The notes below the pieces were generated by a model. It did no database searches. It was not told the origin of the DNA and was given only the letters and a program-made list of their open reading frames with translations. Made by a program: the position numbers and the translations under genes. Shown here piece by piece: positions 6,682 through 15,570 of a stretch of DNA of 64,000 nucleotides (the stretch's first letter is position 1; the number at the start of each line of letters is the position of its first letter). Source of the DNA: Ferruginivarius sediminum (lineage in GTDB: Bacteria; Pseudomonadota; Alphaproteobacteria; Kiloniellales; Rhodovibrionaceae); NCBI RefSeq assembly GCF_003344765.1, contig NZ_QPMH01000018.1, positions 1-64,000 on the forward strand, written 5' to 3'.

Positions 6682-8397
6682 ATGCCTGAAGGCAATGCTT
6701 CCTCAGACCGGCCGCTTGAGCGGATGATCCATCCGGGCTCCGGCCGCCGGCGCACGCCGCCGCAGCCCAAGGGCCGGCAGCCGGATCCGCAGGCCACCGA
6801 CGAGGTCCGCGAACTTCTCGGCGACCGCCCGCGCGAGCACAATCTGCTTATCGAGCACCTCCATCTGCTGCAGGACACGCACGGCTGCCTCCACGCCCGC
6901 CACCTGCAGGCGCTGGCCGAGGAGATGCGGCTGCCGATGGCGGCGGTGTACGAGGTGGCGTCATTCTACGCCCACTTCGACATCGTGATGGACGGCGAGC
7001 CGGATCCCGCCCCGCTGACAATCCGCGTGTGCGACAGCATCACCTGCGAGATGAACGGCGCGCAGGAGATCCTGGAAAAGCTGCCGCAGGCGGTGGGCGA
7101 GCGCGTGCGCGTCGTGCGCGCGCCCTGCATGGGCCGCTGCGCCGAGGCGCCGGTCGCCGAGGTCGGCCATGGCTTCGTCGACCACGCCGACATCGCAAAG
7201 CTGGTGGAGGCCGCGGAGACCGGAGCCACCCTGGCCGAGACGCCGAAGCCTATCGACTTCGACGCCTACGTCGCCGAGGGCGGCTACGGCTTGCTGCGGC
7301 GTTGTCTGCGCGGCGAGACGGACGCCGACACCGTCATCCAGGCGCTATCCGATTCCAAACTGCGCGGCCTGGGCGGCGCCGGTTTTCCGACCGGAAAGAA
7401 GTGGAGCATCGTGCGCCAGCAGGCGCACCCGCGCTATGTCGCCATCAACGCCGACGAGGGCGAGCCCGGCACCTTCAAGGACCGCTGGTGCATGGAGCGC
7501 GACCCGCACCGCTTCATCGAGGGCACTCTGATCGCCTGTTTGGCGGTCGATGCTGAGGCCTGCTACATCTACCTGCGCGACGAGTACCCGCAGGTGCACG
7601 AAATCCTGCGTCAGGCGCTCGACCGCGCGGTCGCCGAGGGATTGAACGGACACACCCGCATTGTCCTGCGTCGCGGCGCAGGAGCCTACATCTGCGGCGA
7701 GGAATCGGCGATGCTGGAAAGCATCGAGGGCAAGCGCGGCCTGCCCCGCCACAAGCCGCCGTTCGCCGCCGAGGTCGGCCTGTGGGGCAAGCCCACGCTG
7801 ACCAACAACGTCGAGACGATGTACTGGGTCCGCGATATCGTGGAGAAGGGCCCGGACTGGTTCGCTGGCCAGGGGCGCAACGGCAGCCACGGCCTGCGCC
7901 TGTTCTCGGTCTCCGGCCGGGTGAAGGAGCCGGGCGTCAAGCTGGCACCGGCCGGTATCACCCTGCGCGAGCTGGTGGACGAGTTCTGCGGCGGAATGTC
8001 CGAGGGCCATACCCTGAAGGGCTATCTGCCGGGCGGCGCCTCGGGCGGCATCCTGCCGGCCTCGCACGCGGATATCCCGCTCGATTTCGGCACGCTTGAC
8101 GAGTACGGCTGCTTCCTTGGCTCGGGCGCCGTGGTGGTGCTGTCCGACAAGGACGACATCAAGGCTGCGGCGCTGAACCTGATGCGCTTCTTCGAGGACG
8201 AGAGCTGCGGGCAGTGCACGCCTTGCCGCAACGGCACCGAGAAGGCGGTCAAGCTGCTGCAACAGGAGAAATGGGACACGGCGCTTCTGGCCGACCTGTC
8301 CAAGGTTATGCGCGACGCCTCCATCTGCGGCCTGGGCCAGGCCGCGCCGAACCCGGTGGACTGCGTCATCAAGTTCTTCCCGGAGGATCTGCGATGA
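6682..8397 (+). CDS. fdsB: NAD-dependent formate dehydrogenase, fused NuoE/NuoF-type beta subunit
   Basis: This 571-aa flavoprotein transfers electrons from the formate dehydrogenase catalytic subunit to NAD+. Residues about 30-190 are NuoE-like, with [2Fe-2S] ligands in CDSITC and CMGRC. The rest is NuoF-like: FMN loop GLGGAGFPTGKKW, NADH-binding GAGAYICGEESAML, and the [4Fe-4S] site ESCGQCTPCRNG plus SICGLGQ. The NuoE and NuoF parts are separate genes (fdsG, fdsB) in many bacteria. The fused form is known from the two-subunit FDH1 of methylotrophs. The start is ATG 6682. Its stop overlaps the alpha-subunit ATG by four bases (ATGA), showing tight coupling. Confidence 0.92.
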   Translation: MPEGNASSDRPLERMIHPGSGRRRTPPQPKGRQPDPQATDEVRELLGDRPREHNLLIEHLHLLQDTHGCLHARHLQALAEEMRLPMAAVYEVASFYAHFDIVMDGEPDPAPLTIRVCDSITCEMNGAQEILEKLPQAVGERVRVVRAPCMGRCAEAPVAEVGHGFVDHADIAKLVEAAETGATLAETPKPIDFDAYVAEGGYGLLRRCLRGETDADTVIQALSDSKLRGLGGAGFPTGKKWSIVRQQAHPRYVAINADEGEPGTFKDRWCMERDPHRFIEGTLIACLAVDAEACYIYLRDEYPQVHEILRQALDRAVAEGLNGHTRIVLRRGAGAYICGEESAMLESIEGKRGLPRHKPPFAAEVGLWGKPTLTNNVETMYWVRDIVEKGPDWFAGQGRNGSHGLRLFSVSGRVKEPGVKLAPAGITLRELVDEFCGGMSEGHTLKGYLPGGASGGILPASHADIPLDFGTLDEYGCFLGSGAVVVLSDKDDIKAAALNLMRFFEDESCGQCTPCRNGTEKAVKLLQQEKWDTALLADLSKVMRDASICGLGQAAPNPVDCVIKFFPEDLR

Positions 8398-11165
8398 GCG
8401 AGAAGATCCACTTCGAACTGGACGGGCGCACGGTCGAGGCCGAGCCCGGCGAGACCATCTGGGCGGTCGCCCACCGAGAAGGCGTCGAGATCCCGCACCT
8501 GTGCCACCGTCCCGAGCCGGGCTACCGGCCCGACGGCAACTGCCGCGCCTGCATGGTCGAGGTGGAGGGCGAGCGCGTCCTCGCCGCCTCGTGCATCCGC
8601 AAGCCCACCGAGGGCATGAAGGTGAAGAGCGCCAGCGAGCGCGCGAAGAAGTCGCGCGAGATGGTGTTCGAGCTGCTGCTGGCCGACCAGCCCGCGAAGA
8701 CACAGGCGCACGACCCGGACAGCACCTTCTGGCACTGGACCGGGAATATCGGGTTGGAGGACAGCCGCTTCCCCAAACGCGAGCAGCCGGCGCCCGACGT
8801 CTCGCACCCGGCAATGGCGGTCAACCTGGATGCCTGCATCCACTGCAATCTCTGCGTGCGCGCCTGCCGCGAGGTCCAGGTCAACGACGTCATCGGCATG
8901 GCCTATCGCGGCCACGATTCCAAGGTGATCTTCGACTTCGACGATCCCATGGGCGAGAGCACCTGTGTGGCCTGCGGCGAGTGTGTGCAGGCCTGCCCGA
9001 CCGGCGCGCTGATGAGTGCCAGCCTGCTGGACGACAACCAGGTGCGCACGGAGTGGCCGGACTACTCCGTTGACAGCGTGTGCCCCTACTGCGGTGTCGG
9101 CTGTCAGGTCACTTATAACGTCAAGGACGACCGCATCCTGTCGGTGGACGGTCGCAACGGTCCGTCGAACGAGCAACGCCTGTGCGTCAAGGGCCGCTAC
9201 GGCAACGACTACAGCCGTCATCCGCACCGCTTGACGAAGCCGCTGATCCGCCGCGAGGACGCGCCGAAGAGCGGCGATATCCAGATCGACTCCGCCAACC
9301 CCTGGACGCATTTCCGTGAAGCAACCTGGGAAGAGGCGATGGAGAAGGCCGCCAGCGGGCTCAAGGCCATCCGCGACATGCACGGCGGCGGGGCGCTCTC
9401 CGGCTTCGGTTCGGCCAAGGGCACGAACGAGGAGGCTTACCTCTTCCAGAAGCTGGTCCGCGTGGGCTTCGGCACCAACAACGTCGACCATTGCACGCGG
9501 CTGTGCCATGCCTCCTCGGTAGCGGCGCTGATGGAGAACATCGGCTCCGGCGCGGTGACGGCGCCGTTCAGCGCGGCGCTGGACGCGGAATGCGTCATCG
9601 TGATCGGTGCGCGGCCCAGCGAGAATCACCCGGTGGCCGCCAGCTACATGAAGCAGGCCGCGAAGAACGGTACCAAGCTGATCGTCATGGACCCGCGCTT
9701 CAACCAGCAGCTTGGCCGCTACGCCTACAAGAACCTGCAGTTCAACCCGGGCACCGACGTCGCGATGCTGAGCGCGATGCTGCATGTCATCTTCGACGAG
9801 GGGCTGGAGGATACGCAGTACATCCAGGCCCACGCCGACGGCGTCGAGGAACTGCGCGAGAAGGTGAAGGAGTTCCCGCCCGAGAAGATGGCCGGCATCT
9901 GCGGCATCGACGCCGAGACGCTGCGCGACGTGGCACGCACCTATGCCAAGTCCAGGGCCTCCATCATCTTCTGGGGCATGGGCGTCAGCCAGCACGTGCA
10001 TGGCACCGACAACAACCGCTCGCTGATCAACCTGGCGCTGTCGACGGGCCACATCGGACGCCCCGGCACCGGCCTGCACCCGCTGCGCGGCCAGAACAAC
10101 GTGCAGGGCGCTTCCGACGCCGGCCTGATCCCGATGGTCTACCCGGACTACCAGCCGGTCACCAACGCCGACTTCCAGAAGAAGTACGAGCAGTTCTGGG
10201 GCACCAAGCTGGACGGCCAGGCCGGCCTGACGGTGGTCGAGATCATCAACGCGATCCACGACGGCAAGATCAAGGGCATGTACATCATGGGCGAGAATCC
10301 GGCGATGTCGGATCCCGACCAGAGGCATGCCCGCGAGGCTCTCGCGATGCTCGACCACCTCGTCGTGCAGGAGATTTTCCTCACCGAGACGGCCTGGCAC
10401 GCCGACGTGATCCTGCCGGCCAGCGCGCAGCATGAAAAGTCGGGCACCTACACCAACACGAACCGGCAGATACAGATGGGCCGGCCCGCGTTGAAGCTAC
10501 CCGGCGAGGCACGACAGGACTGGGAGATCATCCAGGACCTCGCCCGCCGGATCGGTCTGAACTGGCAGTACACGTATCCGGGCGACGTGTTCAACGAGAT
10601 GGCGCAGGTCATGCCGTCGCTGAAGAACATCAGCTGGGAGCGGCTGGACCGCGAGGACTGCGTCACCTACCCCTGCGACGCGCCGGACAAGCCCGGCAAC
10701 GAGATCCTCTTCGGCGAGGGCTTTCCGACGGAGTCCGGCCGCGGCGGAATGCGGGCGGTGGACCTGGTTCCGCCGGACGAGGTGCCGGACGACGAGTATC
10801 CGATGATCCTCACTACCGGCCGGCAGCTCGAACACTGGCACACCGGCGCCATGACCCGGCGTGCCAGCATCCTCGACAGCCTGGAGCCGGAGGCCGTCGC
10901 CTCCATGAACCCGCGTGAGCTGAAGCTGCGCGGCTGGAACCCGGGTGATCGTGTCCGCGTGTCTACCCGCCGCGGCGAGGTTGAACTGACGGTGCGTGGC
11001 GACCGCGACGTGCCCGCGAACGTGGTGTTCATCCCGTTCTGCTATGCCGAGGCCGCGGCCAACGTGCTGACCAACCCGCAGCTCGATCCGTACGGGAAGA
11101 TCCCGGAGTTCAAGTTCTGCGCGGCGAAAGTGGAAGCCGTACAGGAGCAGGTGGCGGCCGAGTAA
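8394..11165 (+). CDS. fdsA: formate dehydrogenase catalytic alpha subunit (Mo/W-bis-MGD)
   Basis: This cytoplasmic catalytic subunit of 923 aa oxidises formate to CO2. In order it has an N-terminal [2Fe-2S] ferredoxin domain (PHLCHRP, GNCRACMVEV), a His-Cys cluster region, two [4Fe-4S] motifs (CIHCNLCVRAC and CVACGECVQACPTG), the cofactor-proximal [4Fe-4S] site CPYCGVGCQ, and the molybdopterin domains. In VDHCTRLCHASSVAAL the second Cys (about residue 371, codon 9504-9506) aligns with the Sec of E. coli FdhF, so this is a Cys-type enzyme. Mo or W use cannot be told from sequence. There is no fdhD or fdsD next to it. Two hairpins follow its stop. Confidence 0.94.
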   Translation: MSEKIHFELDGRTVEAEPGETIWAVAHREGVEIPHLCHRPEPGYRPDGNCRACMVEVEGERVLAASCIRKPTEGMKVKSASERAKKSREMVFELLLADQPAKTQAHDPDSTFWHWTGNIGLEDSRFPKREQPAPDVSHPAMAVNLDACIHCNLCVRACREVQVNDVIGMAYRGHDSKVIFDFDDPMGESTCVACGECVQACPTGALMSASLLDDNQVRTEWPDYSVDSVCPYCGVGCQVTYNVKDDRILSVDGRNGPSNEQRLCVKGRYGNDYSRHPHRLTKPLIRREDAPKSGDIQIDSANPWTHFREATWEEAMEKAASGLKAIRDMHGGGALSGFGSAKGTNEEAYLFQKLVRVGFGTNNVDHCTRLCHASSVAALMENIGSGAVTAPFSAALDAECVIVIGARPSENHPVAASYMKQAAKNGTKLIVMDPRFNQQLGRYAYKNLQFNPGTDVAMLSAMLHVIFDEGLEDTQYIQAHADGVEELREKVKEFPPEKMAGICGIDAETLRDVARTYAKSRASIIFWGMGVSQHVHGTDNNRSLINLALSTGHIGRPGTGLHPLRGQNNVQGASDAGLIPMVYPDYQPVTNADFQKKYEQFWGTKLDGQAGLTVVEIINAIHDGKIKGMYIMGENPAMSDPDQRHAREALAMLDHLVVQEIFLTETAWHADVILPASAQHEKSGTYTNTNRQIQMGRPALKLPGEARQDWEIIQDLARRIGLNWQYTYPGDVFNEMAQVMPSLKNISWERLDREDCVTYPCDAPDKPGNEILFGEGFPTESGRGGMRAVDLVPPDEVPDDEYPMILTTGRQLEHWHTGAMTRRASILDSLEPEAVASMNPRELKLRGWNPGDRVRVSTRRGEVELTVRGDRDVPANVVFIPFCYAEAAANVLTNPQLDPYGKIPEFKFCAAKVEAVQEQVAAE

Positions 11166-11177
11166 CGATGACCTGCC

Positions 11178-11220
11178 GGGGAAGCGGCAAGGGATAACGC
11201 CGCTTCCCCGTGCTATTCTT
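11178..11220 (+). terminator. terminator hairpin after formate dehydrogenase
   Basis: A perfect 10-bp stem, GGGGAAGCGG (11178-11187) and CCGCTTCCCC (11200-11209), with a 12-base loop lies 13 bases after the alpha-subunit stop. The following T-rich stretch is weak (TGCTATTCTT). Confidence 0.6.
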
Positions 11221-11260
11221 CAGGCTCGCGGAATAAACGCCTTTTGCGGCGCCACAAAAG

Positions 11261-11297
11261 AAAAACCCCGGCTACCACTCTGGCAGCCGGGGTTTTT
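11261..11297. terminator. bidirectional Rho-independent terminator
   Basis: AAAAACCCCGGCT and AGCCGGGGTTTTT-type arms form a near-perfect hairpin with A-runs on one side and T-runs on the other. It can therefore end both the formate dehydrogenase transcript (+) and the corrinoid/MetF-like operon (-). Confidence 0.88.
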
Positions 11298-11329
11298 CGT
11301 CGACGGATGGCAGAAGCCGGCCGCGAGCT

Positions 11330-12292
11330 TTACCCGATATCGCGGTTCACCTCGAAGCTGCGGCCGTCGGCCTTCATCTGGAAGTCGCCCTCGGCGACGG
11401 CATTGGCCCAGGCGGCTGAGCGGCGCATGCCGCCCAGCGGGTACATGTGCACGCGCTTGATGCCGCAATCCGGATCCTCGGCCGCATACTTCGCCAGATC
11501 GGAGACGAGCAGGTCCGGCGCGTTCACGGTCATCAGCTTGGTCACGTTCTTCGCCTGACGCGTCAGGAAGCGCATGGACGGCCCCACGCCGCAGGCGCGC
11601 GCGTGGTTGATCAGCGTCTTCAGCGTCGCCAGGCCGGGCACACCTATATGCACAGGCAGGTCGACGCCCTCGCGCCGGACGGCCTTGTCCCAGTCAATCA
11701 CCGGCTGCGCCTCGAAGACGAACTGGGTGCAGATATACATCTCGGCGTCGGTGCGCTTGGCGAACTCCTGCTTCCAGCGCAGCGCCTGCCAGACGGCCTG
11801 CTCCGGGATGTCGGGACTGCCCTCGGGATGGCCGGCAACGCCGATGGTCTTGATGCCATGAGCATCGAAGAGCCCGGTGTCCAGAAGCTGCATCGAATCC
11901 GAGAACTCGCCCACGGGACTGTCCACCGCGCCGGCCAGCACGACCACCTTGGTGATGCCCGCCTCGTTTCGCAGGCGGGTCAGGTAATCCTCAAGCTGCG
12001 CCTTGTCCTTCAGCGAGCGTGCGGCGATGTGCGGGGCGGGCTCCATACCCTCCTCGCGCAGGCGCTTGGCGGTCGCAACCGTATCGCGATAGTCCGAGCC
12101 AGGCAGGAAGGTCACGGCGACCTTGGTTCCCTCGTGCAGGTGCTCCCTATAGTCAGGGGTTTTCGCGGCCGAACCCGGCGTCGTCTCGATCGAGTAGTCC
12201 GAGACGAAATCGACGATCTGCTGCTTGCGGCCGGCGGGCATGGCAGCCTGCTGGTGCTGCTGGCGGGCGGCGCGCTGACTGAATAGGCTCAT
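11330..12292 (-). CDS. methylenetetrahydrofolate reductase-like protein (MetF family)
   Basis: This 320-aa protein looks like a MetF-type TIM-barrel flavoprotein: EGTKVAVTFLPGSDY near residue 55, KVVVLAGAVDSPVGEF at about 113, IGVAGHPEGSPD at about 150, and VHIGVPGLATLKTL. It is probably the catabolic variant found with corrinoid methyltransferase genes, where it would oxidise methyl-H4folate to methylene-H4folate, rather than the biosynthetic MetF. That role is inferred from context. It is the last gene of a four-gene minus-strand operon, 16 bases after the small virulence-factor-domain gene. GAGAAGGA precedes its ATG. The convergent formate dehydrogenase could oxidise the C1 product further. 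Confidence 0.82.
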   Translation of the reverse strand: MSLFSQRAARQQHQQAAMPAGRKQQIVDFVSDYSIETTPGSAAKTPDYREHLHEGTKVAVTFLPGSDYRDTVATAKRLREEGMEPAPHIAARSLKDKAQLEDYLTRLRNEAGITKVVVLAGAVDSPVGEFSDSMQLLDTGLFDAHGIKTIGVAGHPEGSPDIPEQAVWQALRWKQEFAKRTDAEMYICTQFVFEAQPVIDWDKAVRREGVDLPVHIGVPGLATLKTLINHARACGVGPSMRFLTRQAKNVTKLMTVNAPDLLVSDLAKYAAEDPDCGIKRVHMYPLGGMRRSAAWANAVAEGDFQMKADGRSFEVNRDIG

Positions 12293-12308
12293 GGCTCGGG
12301 TCCTTCTC

Positions 12309-12611
12309 TCAGGCCTGTTCCACGCCGCCCGCGGCGACGAGGGTGTTCAGTCGGTCGTCGGGGTAGTCGCTTTCCAGACGTTCGGCCGCCACACGCGCCT
12401 CGTCTTCCAGATCGTCCCCGCAATCCACCGGGGCGCCCCTCTTCCATTCCGCCAGGTACGAATCGGTATCCCGCAGCTTCGCCTTCATGGCGGCGCGGTC
12501 GATCGCCTTCTCGAAACGTTCGGAAAGGGGGCGCCTTGCCGTCTTGCGCCCTGTTTTAACTATGACTTGGGCCGGTATATCCCGCCAGTAGACGACCGTC
12601 ATTTTCGCCAT
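12309..12611 (-). CDS. virulence-factor domain protein (small, C1-operon associated)
   Basis: This 100-aa soluble protein opens MAKMTVVYWRDIPAQVIVK and contains RRPLSERFEKAIDRAAMK, the pattern of the small 'virulence factor' family. Despite its name, the family is repeatedly found beside MetF-like, DUF1638 and corrinoid protein genes in alphaproteobacteria. No catalytic motif is recognisable. It sits four bases after the DUF1638 gene and 16 before the MetF-like gene, so it is almost certainly co-transcribed and co-functional with them. Its biochemical role is unknown. Confidence 0.75.
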   Translation of the reverse strand: MAKMTVVYWRDIPAQVIVKTGRKTARRPLSERFEKAIDRAAMKAKLRDTDSYLAEWKRGAPVDCGDDLEDEARVAAERLESDYPDDRLNTLVAAGGVEQA

Positions 12612-12615
12612 TGCG

Positions 12616-13245
12616 TCACGCCCCCTGACTGGCCTGCTTCATGAAGGTCTTAAGCTCGCCATAGCCGGTATCCTCGCGCCGGTAGGCAAGTCCGAGACGC
12701 GCCGCCGCCGCCTGCGCCTTGGCATCCAGTTCCGGGGTGTCGGTCTGCGCCAGATAGACCAGTGTCGAGTAATTTCCGAAATAGATTTCGGCCAGTTCCG
12801 GGTGACGGTCGATGCCAAGTCCCTCGATGATGAAGCGCTCGAAGTGGCGGGTCAGGAAGTCGGTCAGGTAGAAGCAGGTCGGGTCGTCGTCCGCCATTGC
12901 ATTGAAGCGCTTCTGCGTTGCGAAAGTCGCGTAGCAATGCGGACCCGGCAGCCGCTCCACCCCCTCTTCCTCCAAAACGCGGTCGAGCAGCCCGCCCGTG
13001 CCGCAGTCGGCATAGAGGACGTAGATCTTGTCGTAGTGCGGCTTGGCCGCGCGGATCTTCTGGCGCACCCCATCAGGAATCTTTTGCGGCGTATTGTGCC
13101 AGATCGCCGGCAGGCAGGTGATCTCCATGTGAGACCACTCTTCCCGCCGGATCAGGTCGATGACCTCTCGCGCCAGTGCCCCGCACGCAAGCAAGAGAAC
13201 GCGGGGACGCGCGGTCGCGTTCGTGGTGGCGGCAGACACGGCCAT
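12616..13245 (-). CDS. DUF1638 protein of corrinoid C1 operon
   Basis: This 209-aa soluble protein matches DUF1638: VLLLACGALAREVIDLI at the N-terminus, CLPAIWHNTPQKIPDGVR at about 44-61, and YADCGTGGLLDRVL with GPHCYATF. Conserved Cys and His residues (C21, C44, H49, C85, H103, C104 approximately) could bind a metal or corrinoid, which is inference. DUF1638 genes typically accompany MttB-like methyltransferases and corrinoid proteins. GGAGAAG lies just upstream of its ATG. Its position between the corrinoid protein and the virulence-factor-domain gene supports a role in methyl transfer or corrinoid handling. Confidence 0.8.
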   Translation of the reverse strand: MAVSAATTNATARPRVLLLACGALAREVIDLIRREEWSHMEITCLPAIWHNTPQKIPDGVRQKIRAAKPHYDKIYVLYADCGTGGLLDRVLEEEGVERLPGPHCYATFATQKRFNAMADDDPTCFYLTDFLTRHFERFIIEGLGIDRHPELAEIYFGNYSTLVYLAQTDTPELDAKAQAAAARLGLAYRREDTGYGELKTFMKQASQGA

Positions 13246-13292
13246 GCCACTTCTCCCACCGTTCGTCGCGGTGCGGACGGTGCAGGCCTACG

Positions 13293-13997
13293 CTACTGCG
13301 CGGCTGCCAGCCGGTTGTGGAACTGATGGATCAGGCGCTTGGCCGTTTCCACCGCGACGGCGGCGTCGCGGCAGTAGGCGTCGGCCCCGACGGCGTCGGC
13401 GAACTCCTGGTTCAGCGGCGCACCGCCCACCATGACGATATAATCGTCGCGGATGCCTTTTTCGACCATCGCGTCGATCACGACCTTCATATACGGCATG
13501 GTCGTGGTGAGCAGCGCCGACATGCCCAGGATGTCGGGCTTATGCTCCTCGATCGCTTCCAGGTATTTCTCCACAGGGTTGTTGATGCCGATGTCGATGA
13601 CCTCGAAGCCGGCCCCCTCCATCATCATCGACACCAGGTTCTTGCCGATGTCGTGGATATCGCCCTTGACGGTGCCGATGACCATCTTACCCATCTTCGG
13701 CGCATTGGTCTGGGCCAGCAGCGGGCGCAGGATGTACATCCCCGCCTTCATCGAGTTGGCGCTCATCAGCACTTCAGGCACGAAGAGGATGCCGTCACGG
13801 AAGTCGATACCGACGATCCGCATGCCCTCGACCAGGGCCTCGGTCAGGATCTTGTACGGCGCCCAACCGCGCTCCAGCAGGATTTCCACGCCTTCGACGA
13901 CCTCGTCCTTCAGACCGTCGTACAGGTCGTCCTGCATCTGCTTGACGAGTTCGTCGTCATCCAACTCGCGCAGATCGAGATCGTCGCCGTCGCTCAT
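13293..13997 (-). CDS. methyltransferase-associated corrinoid (B12-binding) protein
   Basis: This 234-aa corrinoid carrier protein is of the MtbC/MttC/MtgC type. Residues about 10-95 form the helical cap domain (LVEGMRIVGIDFRDGILFVP, then EVLMSANSMKAG). Residues 100-230 form the Rossmann-like B12 domain with the signature GDIHDIGKN, where His115 would be the lower cobalt ligand, followed by GMSALLTTTMPYM and VMVGGAPLNQEFADAVGADAY. It would accept a methyl group from a substrate-specific methyltransferase and pass it to tetrahydrofolate. It is the first gene of the operon. No methyltransferase or corrinoid activase gene is in the window. A GTG at 14006 is an alternative start. Confidence 0.9.
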   Translation of the reverse strand: MSDGDDLDLRELDDDELVKQMQDDLYDGLKDEVVEGVEILLERGWAPYKILTEALVEGMRIVGIDFRDGILFVPEVLMSANSMKAGMYILRPLLAQTNAPKMGKMVIGTVKGDIHDIGKNLVSMMMEGAGFEVIDIGINNPVEKYLEAIEEHKPDILGMSALLTTTMPYMKVVIDAMVEKGIRDDYIVMVGGAPLNQEFADAVGADAYCRDAAVAVETAKRLIHQFHNRLAAAQ

Positions 13998-14309
13998 CCC
14001 CAACACCTCTTCGTCAAAATGTTCGCGCGGCCTTTCGCCGCGGTGCTTGCGATTATTTCGCGCGTAAGGGGCGGGTCATGGCTGCCGCTGGCGCGACTTC
14101 CGCTGTTCGAAATGCGACAACGCCCTGAAATCGGGGCCGATTTCGCCAATCTGTGTAGTGATGGACACACCTTCCGCCGATGCTCACCGGCGCTCGCGAC
14201 AAGCCATTAACGGCCTTGTTAGCAAAGAAGTGGTAAAGTATTGAAACCAAGTTAATCGTGCCGAACACGCGTATCCGACTGTGTGCGCCGCGGTAACATG
14301 CTGTTCCAA
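13998..14309. other. 312-base divergent-free intergenic region
   Basis: There is no gene here. The stretch from about 14205 to 14270 is A/T-rich compared with its surroundings and probably carries the minus-strand promoter of the corrinoid operon. I could not assign -10 and -35 boxes with confidence. Confidence 0.35.
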
Positions 14310-15485
14310 TTAGCGAAAGACTTGCGCGATAGCGCCGGAAAGCGCCCGATCCAGGATCGCCGTGACGGACTCGATGTTCAACGGACGCGGATTGGCGGCG
14401 GCGTTGGCATCTTCGACCGCGACTCGCGCCATCATCCGCGAATCCGCCCCCGTAGCGCCGATTTCCGCCAGGCTGCGCGGAATGTCGAGCGCCGCGTTGA
14501 AGCTTTCGACCCAGCCGATCAGCGCCTCGCCGCTCGTCTCGCGCAGGTTCAGGCCACGGGCGATCTCGGCCATGCGGGCCTCCGCCGCGCCAAGGTTGAA
14601 GCGCAGCACGTAAGGCAGCAGCACGGCGTTGGTCAGGCCGTGATGGGTGTCGCAGGCGGCGGAAACCGCGTGCGAGAGCGCATGCACCCCACCCAGCCCC
14701 TTGTCGAAGGCCGCCGCGCCCATCGCCGATGCCGCCAGCATTTCGGCCCGCGCGTCCAGATCTGCCGGTGTCGCGGCCAGACGCGGCAGCGCGTCGGCGA
14801 TGCGCGAAATCGCCGACAGGGCCACGGCATCCGCCATCGGATGATGGCCCGGCGCCAGATAGGCCTCCAGATTGTGGATCAGCGCGTCGAGGCCGGTCCA
14901 GATCGTCAGGTGCCGCGGCAGTGACAGCGTCAGCGCCGGATCCAGGATGACGCGGCGCGGCAGCAGGTCGGGATGCCACAGACTGCGCTTGGCATGCGCC
15001 GCCGGCTCCACCACCACGGCCGAGGCCGAGAATTCGGAGCCCGTGCCCGCCGTCGTCGGCACCGCCACCACCGGCTGCACGGGCGCGGCATCATCCGGCA
15101 TTGGCCGGCCGAACATGAAGTCCCAGGGGTCACGAGTCTGCAAAGCCAGCAGTGCCACGGCCTTGCCGGTGTCAAGCGCGCTGCCCCCGCCCACGGCGAT
15201 CACGCCGTCATGCCCGCCATCGCGGTAGACCCCGACGGCCTCGGCCACGCTGGCCTCGTCCGGATTGCCCCGTACGGCGTCAAAGCGCCGGTGTTCGGGC
15301 AAGCTTTCAAGCGCGGCAGCCAGCGGCGGCAACGCCGCCACACCGGGATCGATAACGACGAGCGGCCGCGTGAGGCGAAGCTCGGCGCAAGCCCGTGCAA
15401 GCTCGTCGATGCGGCCGGCGCCGAACCGCGTCGGCGCCGGCCAGCTCCAGTCACCCCGGTATGATGTCTGACTATCCGCCGTCAC
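14310..15485 (-). CDS. iron-containing alcohol dehydrogenase
   Basis: This group III (iron-dependent) NAD(P)-linked alcohol dehydrogenase has about 391 aa. It shows the dinucleotide-binding GVIAVGGGSALDTGKAVA, the family signature VPTTAGTGSEFSASAV, and the metal-site region including NLEAYLAPGHHPMADA, with Asp/His ligands, and GGVHALSHAVSA followed by DTHHGLTNAVLLP. The GTG at 15485 is chosen because AAGGGGG lies six bases upstream. ATG 15503 would add six residues. The substrate is unknown. Being next to the C1 operon it might handle formaldehyde, methanol or a C2-C4 alcohol, but that is speculation. It seems to be a single transcription unit. Confidence 0.85.
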   Translation of the reverse strand: MTADSQTSYRGDWSWPAPTRFGAGRIDELARACAELRLTRPLVVIDPGVAALPPLAAALESLPEHRRFDAVRGNPDEASVAEAVGVYRDGGHDGVIAVGGGSALDTGKAVALLALQTRDPWDFMFGRPMPDDAAPVQPVVAVPTTAGTGSEFSASAVVVEPAAHAKRSLWHPDLLPRRVILDPALTLSLPRHLTIWTGLDALIHNLEAYLAPGHHPMADAVALSAISRIADALPRLAATPADLDARAEMLAASAMGAAAFDKGLGGVHALSHAVSAACDTHHGLTNAVLLPYVLRFNLGAAEARMAEIARGLNLRETSGEALIGWVESFNAALDIPRSLAEIGATGADSRMMARVAVEDANAAANPRPLNIESVTAILDRALSGAIAQVFR

Positions 15486-15570
15486 CTGCCGCCCCCTTCG
15501 CATGAACCGCCGCGAGGATAGCGGCCGCCGGGCGGGTCGGGATTTCGCGGATACGACGGAAAGCGGCCTC

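Noticed and set aside
8022-10433. 803-codon open frame antisense to formate dehydrogenase
   Set aside because: It is a high-GC shadow of the alpha and beta subunit genes, His/Val/Arg-rich without recognisable domains, while the plus-strand genes show full catalytic motifs.
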